NCBI RefSeq assembly: GCF_001553935.1
Contig: NZ_CP014232.1
Coordinates: forward strand, 620,001 to 684,000
Reading direction: 5' to 3'
Source: Actinomyces oris
GTDB taxonomy: Bacteria > Actinomycetota > Actinomycetes > Actinomycetales > Actinomycetaceae
DNA length: 64,000 nt
Shown in pieces: positions 8,506 through 17,098 of this stretch (position 1 is the stretch's first letter; each line of letters starts with the position of its first letter). The notes below the pieces were generated by a model. It did no database searches. It was given only the letters and a program-made list of their open reading frames with translations, and was not told the origin of the DNA. Both the position numbers and the translations under genes were made by a program.

Positions 8506-10860
8506 CTAGCTAGGATCAGCGATTGCAGGAAGGTCATAAGCGTGATCAACTCGAGAGACTTCGCCAGACGAGACTTTCACCCGATTTCTTTCACGTTCCT
8601 GGAACCAGGTAATGATAGGAGATAGCTCATCATCACCGACGGGACGCGAGGCGCCTGGATAACTTACCGGGTCCCCAGTCGCCGGATAGTTCCCGTTGTT
8701 ATCGGAGTCGTCCCAACCGTAAGCCGACCTCACGAAAGCACGCACCGCAAGACTCTGCGAGAACCCAGGAGGAAGCCAGTTGGAAATATCACTCATCGAA
8801 CTCTGGCGCAGAATCGGTTTAATGTCAGCAGCGCCCGCGCACCCCAAGCAACCAGACAGGTCTTCATACATCTGCCCGAAGTGTCGTCCTTCGTAGACTT
8901 CGATGTTCTCTGCCCGAATTTCTACACTCCCAAGACCAAGCGGCTTGCCGAAACCAAGGTGATGATACCCCACCTGTTTCCACCCTAGCGTCTTAAACTT
9001 TTTTTTCTTGGTGTTCTTCTCTTTCTTAGAGATTAGGTTGCCAGGATTGAGGAGCCACACCAGGACTGCAAGCTCTTCACGAGTCAGGTTTTCAAACGAG
9101 ATGGAAGTCGAGAACTGAGCACCCGGAGTCAAATACGATCCCACAACTGTTTCCGAGGGCCCCGGAGGGCTGCTGACGCTATCTGCTAGAGGGAGATGCC
9201 CACGAGAGAGCCCATTAACAAGGAAACGGTGCGTGGGATAGGTTTTACGGATGAGCACCTGCTCATCCTGAAAGGCATCATTACGAGTACACTTTTCATC
9301 CAATACGGAACCATTGGGTCTCCGCAAGTACGGTGCGCCCGCTGACGGTTTAGGGCTTGCAAGCGTTGGAAGCACCCACCCGCAACTTCCTTGAGCAGGG
9401 AGCTGGAGCCATTGACGTCTGTCGTCAGAAGCTGTGTCTGGAACGGCAGAACTGATCGATATACGCCCCTTGAATGCCGCACCTTGGTCCCGACTTACGT
9501 CCTTCCCGTCAGCAACAAACCCCCAGACTCGGTCAGCCGCCGACGCTTCCTCGTACGTGAGTGCGGGAGAAACATTGGAATCGGCCGCCAGTTCAGTAGG
9601 CGACACCGCCCTCGCACTGGTGCGACGTCCAACCTGGGAGATGCTCAGCGCCGTGACCTCACCTCGATCAATCGACGCGAACAGCGGCAACCCCTGCCCC
9701 AGGTTCGCCTGATCCTTGATGTATTTCCTAATCGATTCCCTATCAGCCTTAAACCCAAGGCCCTCAGCTTTGCTATTAATGATGTCGTGGACAATGATCG
9801 TGTTTGGGGCATCAGAGGTTCGCGTACCGGAATCGTTTAGCGGCAGACCTGCCGCCTTCCTTCTTCGTTCGCGATCCGCAAGCTTGCGAACATTGTCTAC
9901 GTAACTGTAGATGACTTCCACCAGGCCATCAATGACACCATCGTCCACCTCCAAGCATGTTCGATTACTCTCAGAGTCAAAGAAAATGAACTCGTTGCAT
10001 TTTGTGTCAATAAGCCTATTTCCACCAGGAGGGGTTAATCTGACAACCACCCCCCGATAAGCCCCCCTCACCGGCTTCCCTCGCCCATCACGAACGCCGG
10101 AGAAATATTTTCCCCCAACCTTCGACACAATATAGCGCTTGACGTCATAGAAACGCTCTTCTTCTGCGGTAAACTCTACAACACTGCGGTGCGGCGCGGC
10201 AGCCCTCAACTCATTTATGCGCCCTACAGCCCGAACAGGGTCACCTTCCCTCTTATTCTCATTTTTTGCCCCAGAATAGATCCACTTACCATCTGATTCT
10301 AGAAAATCGACCCCGGACTCCACATTGTCCGGTAAAACTGCAGCGCAGACGCTTTTAACCTTGCCCCAGCCCTCAGGATTTCTTGGCCTTAAGTTCTTTC
10401 CGAGCATGACGCGAACCTTGAATCCGCTCCCACCCTCCTTAGGAACTAGAAGAACAGGATACAGCACAGTAGACTCTTCTGGGGTGCGTCTATGCGTCAC
10501 CAGGTGATCATGCCCTCGAAATACGCGCATTCGCGAGGCCGTCACCGCCTCGAAGGCAGAAGAGAGCACGCCCTTAAGGGTTGTGGAAGGAATTGTCGTG
10601 TCCTCCCAGGTGCGGGCACCCTCCGGGTCGCCACTGCGCGAGGCAACAACAACTCTATTGTCAGAAGTGCGAAACCCAGGTACCGTGGGTGTTGCCACAC
10701 GAATTGACACCTCGATTTTCCCCGAGAGTCGCTCGGCACTGAGATGATCATGTCCGCTTGCAGGAAGAATACCGTCTCGATATATCTCCGGAAGCGGGGC
10801 GCCATTTTTTTCTGTTTCGCGAATCGCAGGAATACCGTTATATGCGTGATGCCAGACCAT
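8506..10860 (-). CDS. Cas7-like RAMP protein with insertion (type III-D, TIGR03986-like)
   Basis: Predicted subunit of the crRNA-guided effector complex. About 784 residues from the chosen start. The N-terminus HHAYNGIPA is followed at about residue 90 by IPSTTLKGVLSSAFEAVTAS, the RAMP signature in which the chain re-enters the ferredoxin fold. The C-terminal GFGKPLGLGSVEI is the glycine-rich RAMP loop. The long middle region (about residues 200-450, with many basic and acidic segments) fits the Cas7-insertion subunit of III-Dv complexes. The start is placed at ATG 10860; a GTG at 10881 is possible, but AAAGG lies between the two and fits the ATG better. It is the last gene of the operon, 79 bp after csx19, and is clearly less GC-rich than the three genes before it. 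Confidence 0.78.
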   Translation of the reverse strand: MVWHHAYNGIPAIRETEKNGAPLPEIYRDGILPASGHDHLSAERLSGKIEVSIRVATPTVPGFRTSDNRVVVASRSGDPEGARTWEDTTIPSTTLKGVLSSAFEAVTASRMRVFRGHDHLVTHRRTPEESTVLYPVLLVPKEGGSGFKVRVMLGKNLRPRNPEGWGKVKSVCAAVLPDNVESGVDFLESDGKWIYSGAKNENKREGDPVRAVGRINELRAAAPHRSVVEFTAEEERFYDVKRYIVSKVGGKYFSGVRDGRGKPVRGAYRGVVVRLTPPGGNRLIDTKCNEFIFFDSESNRTCLEVDDGVIDGLVEVIYSYVDNVRKLADRERRRKAAGLPLNDSGTRTSDAPNTIIVHDIINSKAEGLGFKADRESIRKYIKDQANLGQGLPLFASIDRGEVTALSISQVGRRTSARAVSPTELAADSNVSPALTYEEASAADRVWGFVADGKDVSRDQGAAFKGRISISSAVPDTASDDRRQWLQLPAQGSCGWVLPTLASPKPSAGAPYLRRPNGSVLDEKCTRNDAFQDEQVLIRKTYPTHRFLVNGLSRGHLPLADSVSSPPGPSETVVGSYLTPGAQFSTSISFENLTREELAVLVWLLNPGNLISKKEKNTKKKKFKTLGWKQVGYHHLGFGKPLGLGSVEIRAENIEVYEGRHFGQMYEDLSGCLGCAGAADIKPILRQSSMSDISNWLPPGFSQSLAVRAFVRSAYGWDDSDNNGNYPATGDPVSYPGASRPVGDDELSPIITWFQERERNRVKVSSGEVSRVDHAYDLPAIADPS

Positions 10861-10939
10861 TACTCGACAACCTTTCGTCACTCAAATCTACCTAGCAGAA
10901 CTCAGTCCGCACTGACGTGGTCACACATCTGCGAGGACA

Positions 10940-11509
10940 TCAGCCCCACCTTCCGGTCATGAGCTCGTCGGTGAATACGGTGTTTCCGTACGTCTCCTCC
11001 ACGGTGAAGACCTCGATGCTGTCCATGACCTCGCCTTTCTCTCCGTGCTGGAGGTAGCTGTTGTCCCGAACCCAGCAGTCGCTGCCGCCCGGGAGACCTT
11101 CGCGGGACGCACCGACCACGATCTCTGCGGCCCCACTGCCGTTGAGCCACCGCAGCTCATGGGCCAGGACGCCGTCCTCGCCGGCGACGTTGCCGCCGTC
11201 GTCGGTCTCCTTGTCCATCACCCGCCACAGGCGCAGCTCGAAGACCGTGTCCAGGTCGATCTCCTCCTCCCGGGAACCGGCCTGGCCGTCCCGCTCGATC
11301 AGGGTGGTGAGCCCGGAAGCCCCAGCCCTTCTCACCGAGTAGGCGCCGCTGGTCGTGTAGGCCACGCCGTTCATCTCGCCTCCTAGGTCCTCGGCGCGTT
11401 CAAGAACCCGTTGAAGCTCGACGCCCCTGGGCTGCTCGGCTCCCGCGCCGGGCACGTCCTTCCAAACGGCCTGTCGCAACGGCTCCGGCTCCCACGTCTT
11501 CTCAGGCAT
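10940..11509 (-). CDS. Csx19-like small CRISPR protein
   Basis: 189 residues from the chosen ATG. It is acidic, with no RAMP glycine loop. Recognisable stretches are FELRLWRV and EVFTVEETYGNTVF. Position and size match Csx19 (TIGR03984-type) in type III-D operons, where it is a small structural partner of a Cas7 subunit. The start at 11509 is preceded by AAGGAGGAG and overlaps the end of the previous gene (ATGCCTGA), so translation is likely coupled. The name rests mainly on context; the sequence by itself would be called hypothetical. Confidence 0.55.
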   Translation of the reverse strand: MPEKTWEPEPLRQAVWKDVPGAGAEQPRGVELQRVLERAEDLGGEMNGVAYTTSGAYSVRRAGASGLTTLIERDGQAGSREEEIDLDTVFELRLWRVMDKETDDGGNVAGEDGVLAHELRWLNGSGAAEIVVGASREGLPGGSDCWVRDNSYLQHGEKGEVMDSIEVFTVEETYGNTVFTDELMTGRWG

Positions 11510-13244
11510 CCCGCTCCTCCTTGTCCTCAAGCGGCCTCTCGCTGCTGCCCACCAGGTAGGAGGACCATCCCTCCCAGCCGGCTCCGGCTCTCGGATTCCT
11601 CTCGATCCCGGAGTTCACGCCTCTGAGCCCCTTCAGAATCCGCCGAGGAAGCGACTCGCCCGTCCCGTCCTCCGCCTTGAGGGACCAGTTCTCGATCCCC
11701 AGGCCCTTTCCGCCGGTCACGGCCATGGCCTTGACCTCGACCTGCCCCATGCCCCGGGTGCCGCGGCTCCCCAGTGGGAGCGTCCCGGCGGCCATCTCGG
11801 CGAGCACCAGCCCCAGGAGGCAGAAGGCGGCGCGGCTGCGGTCCTCGCCCTGACTGTCCTCCTGCCCGCCCGGTTCCCCCAGGCCCGCCCGCGCGTTGGT
11901 CAGCAGCCGGTCGAGGTCGAGCTCCAGGACGATGCTGTTCCAGGTGGAGTCGTAGACCTCCTCGCTGTATAGCAACCCGTCCGCGACGCCGCCGGTCCAC
12001 CGGTCGCCGGCGTTGTGCGTAACCTTGCGGCTCGGGCCGTCCTCGGCGGCAAGCGTGTCGAGGACCGTCAGCGCGCCACGGTGCGTCGTCGACCCGAACA
12101 GGTCCCGCACCAGGCTCGGATCCTGCGCGAGCTGCTCGTGGACACCGGCGCCCGACCAGTCCGCCACCGTGCTCGGGTCCTTCTTCGCCAGCAGGATGGT
12201 GCGGGCGATCCGCGTCGCCCGGGTCCGCAGCGCGCCGCGGACGGAGCTTCCGGGCAGCACGATCGGGTCGGTCTCCTCCGGGCCGGCGCGCAGGGGGCGG
12301 GCCGGCTTCGTCTCCTCAGAGTCCACGCCCTCCGCCTCTCCCGGCGCTCCGTCTGCGGCCCCGGCGTCGGCTCCCTCCCCGGAGCCGTCATCCTGGGGCT
12401 CGGCCACGAGGATCCCGGTGGGGCTGTCCCAGGTGATCTCGATCCGCATCCGGCCGCTGCCCCCGCAGTCCACGGGGGCGACGTCGACCGAGCGGCCGCC
12501 GGCGCCGGAGAGCCACTCCTCCAGTCCCGCCCAGCTGCCCGGCTCCGCCTTGGTGAGCCTCCAGGCCTTCTCCGAGTCGCTGAGCGCGACCCTCCCCCAC
12601 CCGGCGTTCTGCCGGCCGCCGAAGGCGACCCTGCCGTCCTTGATGAGCCCGATGATGAACGCGAAGAGCTTCTCGACCTGCTCCGGCCCGGGCGGGGCGA
12701 CATCACCCTGAGGTACCTCGACGCCGTCGGGCAGCCCGGCCTCCGCGGTGATGGTCAGGGCGAGCTCCTTGCCGCGGGGCAGGTACTCGTGCTCGAACAG
12801 CGCAGTGTCGCCGGCCGAGCCCCAGTACCGGTCGATGGCGTTGCCCATCCGGGTCGGGAGCATGACCTTGTGCTCCTCATCCCCCTCATAGCCCTCGGTG
12901 GGCAGCTCGACCGTGTGCACGGTGATCGCCGAAGCCCGCAGCGGCGCCGCCGAACCGGCCCCTCGGGTTCCGTCATCGCCCCACAGCTGCCGCAGCTCGC
13001 GTTCGGTCGGTCCGACGGCGCCGCCGTGCTCCTCACGGAATCGCTGGCAGGCAGCTCGCAGGGCGCCCTTGACGGAGCGCCCGGTGAGGACCGGACGGCC
13101 GCGGCCGTCGCGTGCGAATCGCCGGGCGACGGTGGTCCTATCCTCTGGGTCGCGGCTTCGGTCGACCACCTCGTCGACGCCTCCCGAGTGGAGGGGCGCG
13201 TCCGTCACCAGGTGGACGGTGAGCTCATAGCGGGTCACTCTCAT
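11502..13244 (-). CDS. Double Cas7 (Csm3-like) RAMP fusion, Cas7-2x
   Basis: Backbone subunit of the type III effector. The 580-residue protein holds two Csm3-like domains. Domain 1 (about 1-230) has LTVHLVTDAPLHSGGVDEVV, TGRSVKGALRAACQ, LWGDDG and AFGGRQNAGWGRVAL. Domain 2 (about 265-530) has IEITWDSPTGILV, LPGSSVRGALRTRATR, LFGSTTHRGALTVLD and GSRGTRGMGQVEV. Each has the motif order of a complete Cas7, so one gene replaces two. An acidic, Gly/Ala-rich linker (about 285-325) joins the domains. The Asp residues after the first beta strand of domain 1 (GGVDEVVD) are candidates for target-RNA cleavage. The start overlaps the upstream stop by ATGA. Very GC-rich. Confidence 0.85.
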   Translation of the reverse strand: MRVTRYELTVHLVTDAPLHSGGVDEVVDRSRDPEDRTTVARRFARDGRGRPVLTGRSVKGALRAACQRFREEHGGAVGPTERELRQLWGDDGTRGAGSAAPLRASAITVHTVELPTEGYEGDEEHKVMLPTRMGNAIDRYWGSAGDTALFEHEYLPRGKELALTITAEAGLPDGVEVPQGDVAPPGPEQVEKLFAFIIGLIKDGRVAFGGRQNAGWGRVALSDSEKAWRLTKAEPGSWAGLEEWLSGAGGRSVDVAPVDCGGSGRMRIEITWDSPTGILVAEPQDDGSGEGADAGAADGAPGEAEGVDSEETKPARPLRAGPEETDPIVLPGSSVRGALRTRATRIARTILLAKKDPSTVADWSGAGVHEQLAQDPSLVRDLFGSTTHRGALTVLDTLAAEDGPSRKVTHNAGDRWTGGVADGLLYSEEVYDSTWNSIVLELDLDRLLTNARAGLGEPGGQEDSQGEDRSRAAFCLLGLVLAEMAAGTLPLGSRGTRGMGQVEVKAMAVTGGKGLGIENWSLKAEDGTGESLPRRILKGLRGVNSGIERNPRAGAGWEGWSSYLVGSSERPLEDKEERDA

Positions 13245-15163
13245 CGCTGAGCCTCCTCCGATGCCGCAGCACCATCAGCAGTCGGTGCGAGGTCCTCCCC
13301 GTGAAGGCTCCTCAGTGTGAACGTCTCCTTCTCCAGCAGAGGATGCCCGACGACGAACCGTCCGAAGCCCTGCGCCCGCAGTTCCCCGATGCCGACGGCC
13401 GCCAGGGCGGCCAGCCTCTCCAGGGCGGTGGTTCTCACCTTGAGGACCGAGCCGGCCTGGATGGCCATGCGGGTGGCCCGGGGCTGGTGGCTCGCCGCGG
13501 ACCAGGAGTCCACGCGCCGGTGCCTGACCCCGGCGTTGAAGCGAGTCCCGTCCGCCTCGGCGAGCTCGATGGGGGCGCCGGCCCGCTCGAAGGCGGCGAG
13601 CAGGTCGGTCAGGCTCCCGCCCGGGCCGAGCCGGGCTGAGCGGGCCAGTACGTCGGAGGTGAACCAGATCGTCGTGTCCTCGGCGTCGACCACCTGGGGC
13701 GCCGGGCTCGGCGCGAAGGCCGAGAGGGTGCACTCGGTCTCCCCGAAGGTGCCGCTGAGGCGACGCGCCCCGAGGCGGGCCCGGTGCCCGGTGCCTGCGA
13801 GGGCCTCCAGCTGCTCACCGATCCGCTGGTACAGGCGGGTCGAGACCGTCACCGTCGCCTGGAGGCTCAGGCCAGCCGGGAGCGCCCGCACCAGGTAGAG
13901 CTGGCCGTCCCTGGCCGCCCCGGTGGCGGCGTCGTGCGCCGTGGACTGCCGCCCAATGAGCGCCGGGGCGCCCTTCGCGCCGGCGGTCGGGAAGACGTAT
14001 CCGTCGCGCAACGGCTTGTGGACCTCGTTCTCGGGCTCCTCAGCACGCATCCTGTTGCAGACGCGCATCTCCTCGTCGCCCTCGCACTCAGCCGTCTTGA
14101 GCTCCTGGCTCTCGGCTCCTTGGCCGACCTTGGGGCTGGAGAACACCAGGGGCATCGCCAGCCCGCGCTCCCCCTGGTAGGAGACGACGCCGTCGGAGAC
14201 GAGCAGCTCCCCGTTGACGACGGCGTCGCGGACCTCCTGGACGAGGGCCTCCGATGCGCCGGGGGTTTGGGCGACGGTGCGTGTGATGAGCCGGTGCACC
14301 CAGGGCAGCAGGACGGTGCCGCGTAGGAAGTCCAGGGAGCGGATCTCGTTGGACATGGGGACCTCGTAGGAGACCACCGGGGTTCGCAGGTCGATCGTCA
14401 GGGTCGCCTCGTGGAAGGCGCCGGCGGCGGTGGGTGCACGGCTCGCCTGTAGGACCGGGGCCGCCGCAGCGGTCGTGTCCGCCGCGGGGACCTGCGGGGC
14501 GCCGCGCTCCTTCCACCTGCCCAGCTGTGTGCGGCACCAGTCCTTGACGGCCCGGGTGTCGCCGGGCTCGTGGTCGGCGTGGATGAGGACGTCGCAGACG
14601 CCGTCGCCGACGGCCCGGTTGGAGCCGATTGCGCGCACCAGCAAGCCCGAGAGGGCCAGGAGGAGCTCAGCGGCGTCGCGCTGCTCGTCGCTCCAGGTCA
14701 GGGGGCGTCCGTACCTGTCGACGTCGGACAGGGTGACCTCGCCGCGCAGCCGGCAGGCGCCGGTGCGTTCGAAGATCCTCAGGAAGTCCTCGCGCGCTGT
14801 GCCGGTCTTCTCGTCGATGGACAGGGAGACGACCTCGTGGATGAGGTCGGTGGGGTCGTCCGGTGGGTCGATGAGCCTGGCGTCGGAGAAGGTGCCGAGT
14901 CGCGGCGCCAGGTCGGAGCCGAACAGTGCGGAGGCGAAGGCGCGCCAGGAGCGGCCGGAGCCGTCGTCGAGTGCCTGGGCCGCGAGGAGCGACTGCTCCC
15001 GCACGGCGCCGGTGAGCACGGTCGCGCGCACGATCGGCAGGCCGCGCTCGTCCTTCTCGACGACGGAGTCCACGCCGCCGGCGACGCCGGTTCCGGTGGT
15101 GACGCCCCAGTCGGAGTGGAAGGTGACCGACAGGGGGAAGGAGGTCGGGGATGAGGGGCTCAT
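13241..15163 (-). CDS. Cas7-Cas5 (Csx10-type) RAMP fusion
   Basis: 640 residues with two RAMP regions. The N-terminal part (about 1-205) is Cas7-like: SVTFHSDWGVTTGTGVAGG, LTGAVREQSLLAAQAL, LFGSDLAPRLGTFSDARL and EVVSLSIDEKTGTAREDF. The C-terminal part (about 245-620) is Csx10-like, a Cas5 relative that would bind the crRNA 5' handle: LTIDLRTPVVSYEVPM, RSLDFLRGTVLLPWVHRL, and the glycine loop GIGELRAQGFGRFVVGH. III-Dv systems use a Cas7-Cas5-Cas11 fusion; here nothing resembling a helical Cas11 tail follows the last RAMP loop. The start overlaps the cas10 stop (ATGA), indicating coupling. Confidence 0.82.
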   Translation of the reverse strand: MSPSSPTSFPLSVTFHSDWGVTTGTGVAGGVDSVVEKDERGLPIVRATVLTGAVREQSLLAAQALDDGSGRSWRAFASALFGSDLAPRLGTFSDARLIDPPDDPTDLIHEVVSLSIDEKTGTAREDFLRIFERTGACRLRGEVTLSDVDRYGRPLTWSDEQRDAAELLLALSGLLVRAIGSNRAVGDGVCDVLIHADHEPGDTRAVKDWCRTQLGRWKERGAPQVPAADTTAAAAPVLQASRAPTAAGAFHEATLTIDLRTPVVSYEVPMSNEIRSLDFLRGTVLLPWVHRLITRTVAQTPGASEALVQEVRDAVVNGELLVSDGVVSYQGERGLAMPLVFSSPKVGQGAESQELKTAECEGDEEMRVCNRMRAEEPENEVHKPLRDGYVFPTAGAKGAPALIGRQSTAHDAATGAARDGQLYLVRALPAGLSLQATVTVSTRLYQRIGEQLEALAGTGHRARLGARRLSGTFGETECTLSAFAPSPAPQVVDAEDTTIWFTSDVLARSARLGPGGSLTDLLAAFERAGAPIELAEADGTRFNAGVRHRRVDSWSAASHQPRATRMAIQAGSVLKVRTTALERLAALAAVGIGELRAQGFGRFVVGHPLLEKETFTLRSLHGEDLAPTADGAAASEEAQR

Positions 15164-17061
15164 TCGGTGGCCTCCGATGCTGTGTTGGTGGTCTCCCCCA
15201 GGCGGGGGAGGGGGAGCTCGAAGGAGGAAGGCGGGAGGAGGTCGGAGAGCTCCAGAAGGTCGAACACGGCGCCCAGGCCGCCCAGCTCGGTGTCAATCCA
15301 GTCGCCGACATCCTTGCGGGCCGCCTCCCACTCGTTCCAGGCATTGACGAGCGACGGTGGGACCCAGTTCTCCTTCTTCTCAGACGCCTCGGAGCCCGGA
15401 GTCTCACAGTCCGCGGCCTCAGCGGTCGGAGCGTCCGTCACGTCGTCGTCACGATGAGCGGCTCGTTCCCGCACCGCGGCGGACAGCAGCCCGCGGATGC
15501 GCGCCGCCCGGGTGCGTGGGAACGGTTCGAGGTTGGTCTCGTTTCGGCTCTCGTCGGTGCTGCCGAGGGGCACCCCCTTGAATCGGGCGACGCGCCGGCA
15601 GGTCGCTTCCCAGGGCTCGTGGCGAAGGTCGTTCGGCGAGAAGCCGGCGGATGTGCTGTCCTCGCCGTCGCCGGAGCCGGAGGTTCTGAAGCCGTCATCG
15701 CGGGTGCTCGTCACCGACGACATCTCGTCGTTGAGCAGGCGGAAGGGACGGGTGGTGAAGCTCTCGTAGCCGCGCAGGGCCTCCGAAGCGTCGAGGACCG
15801 TGGTGTCGAACAGGACGTGGTAGTCGAGTGTTGAGCACGGCGGGCACGCCGTCTTGCCGACCTTCTTGGCGCGCTCGACCAGTTTCTCGGCCAGCTCGTA
15901 GGCGATGTGGAAGGGGAAGTTGCGTTTGACGATGGCGACACCGGCAGCGGCGGTCATGGGGCCGGTGTCCTGGCCCTCGGGCGGGGTGAGGTAGCGCAGG
16001 ATCGGGTCGTTGCCGGTGGCCTCCTCGTAGTAGCGGAGGTAGGCGGCGGCGAAGGGCAGGGCGTAGTCGCCGCTGGTGATGACGGTGACGTCGTCGCCAC
16101 CGAGGATCACCGGGACGACCGGGATGGCGGTGTACCGCCTATTGCTGTCCTCGGCATCTTTTCGCGCAAGCTTAGCAACACGCTCCCAAGCGGATCTAAA
16201 TGCCACCTTAACTGCAACATCTAGTCGCTCGCTAATTTTAAGAACGAATACCCTGAGCGCATCACTATCACCTTCAGGTACTTCGAGTTCACCCTTAAGA
16301 GCGCCGCTTTTCTCTGACAAGACTTCATCGAGGCGTCGCATGACACCACCAACACCATTGCCGTCTATGTGAATGACGGCAACCTTGGAAGGAACCCCGA
16401 CACCGCCCTCCGAGGCAGTCTGAAGCAATTCCTCGAGTTTAGTCGGATCGCGAGCCAGCTTCTCATCTTCTTCATATAGCAACCGTTGCACCCGAGCGAG
16501 ATTCAAAAAGTGATCTCTGGCGATATTCGCCTGACGAACCTTGACTTGAGCAGGCAGGGACAGGGCCCTCCCTTCAAGGGCAGAACTTGGGGCCGCCACC
16601 TCACCACTATCCGCATATGACGGGGCCGCAGGCAGCGAAGAATCATTCGCGCGCAACAAGAATGGCATTTGCGCAAATCTCGACAGGGCAGGACTTCTAT
16701 TCAAGGCGTATTGATAGCCGACATGATCGACAGCCCGCAGATCATCCCCACTGAGATAGGAGCCGACCATGTGAACGAACACGCCGCTAACATCCATTTC
16801 AGGCGCTTCGGCGTGTGCCCGGCGTGTCACCTCACCAATGAGCTTCCGGGCCGAACTGTCGCAATCAAGCACGAGCAGGAGTCTTCCAGATGACCGCGAC
16901 ACCCACTGGGCACTGAGGTTCAACTTAGCGACGCTTTCTCCAACCCAAGAGTCAAGGAGAGTAATTTGAAAGGAAGCCCCAACATTCTCTTTGAGTCTTG
17001 TCGATGAAAAAATGAATCGCTGTTTCGCGTGAATATCAAATAGAACAAGTTCCATGATCAT
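15160..17061 (-). CDS. cas10: Cas10, palm-polymerase subunit without HD domain
   Basis: Large subunit that should make cyclic oligoadenylate when the complex binds target RNA. The 633-residue protein starts straight in the first palm region (FDIHAKQRFIFSSTRLKENVGAS), so the N-terminal HD DNase of many Cas10 proteins is absent. The first palm continues with VAVIHIDGNGVGGVMRRL (about 227-244). The active-site GGDD is at residues 321-324, intact. A CPPC pair occurs in the region that often binds zinc. The C-terminal part is helical and charged. Two ATGs six bases apart can start it. Base composition changes sharply at about 16140: upstream codons are AT-richer, and everything from just before GGDD onwards is very GC-rich. 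It follows the TIR-SAVED gene by 37 bp. Confidence 0.9.
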   Translation of the reverse strand: MIMELVLFDIHAKQRFIFSSTRLKENVGASFQITLLDSWVGESVAKLNLSAQWVSRSSGRLLLVLDCDSSARKLIGEVTRRAHAEAPEMDVSGVFVHMVGSYLSGDDLRAVDHVGYQYALNRSPALSRFAQMPFLLRANDSSLPAAPSYADSGEVAAPSSALEGRALSLPAQVKVRQANIARDHFLNLARVQRLLYEEDEKLARDPTKLEELLQTASEGGVGVPSKVAVIHIDGNGVGGVMRRLDEVLSEKSGALKGELEVPEGDSDALRVFVLKISERLDVAVKVAFRSAWERVAKLARKDAEDSNRRYTAIPVVPVILGGDDVTVITSGDYALPFAAAYLRYYEEATGNDPILRYLTPPEGQDTGPMTAAAGVAIVKRNFPFHIAYELAEKLVERAKKVGKTACPPCSTLDYHVLFDTTVLDASEALRGYESFTTRPFRLLNDEMSSVTSTRDDGFRTSGSGDGEDSTSAGFSPNDLRHEPWEATCRRVARFKGVPLGSTDESRNETNLEPFPRTRAARIRGLLSAAVRERAAHRDDDVTDAPTAEAADCETPGSEASEKKENWVPPSLVNAWNEWEAARKDVGDWIDTELGGLGAVFDLLELSDLLPPSSFELPLPRLGETTNTASEATE

Positions 17062-17098
17062 TCCATTCGTCGACCGTGCTCCAGTGCAACCTTTTTGT

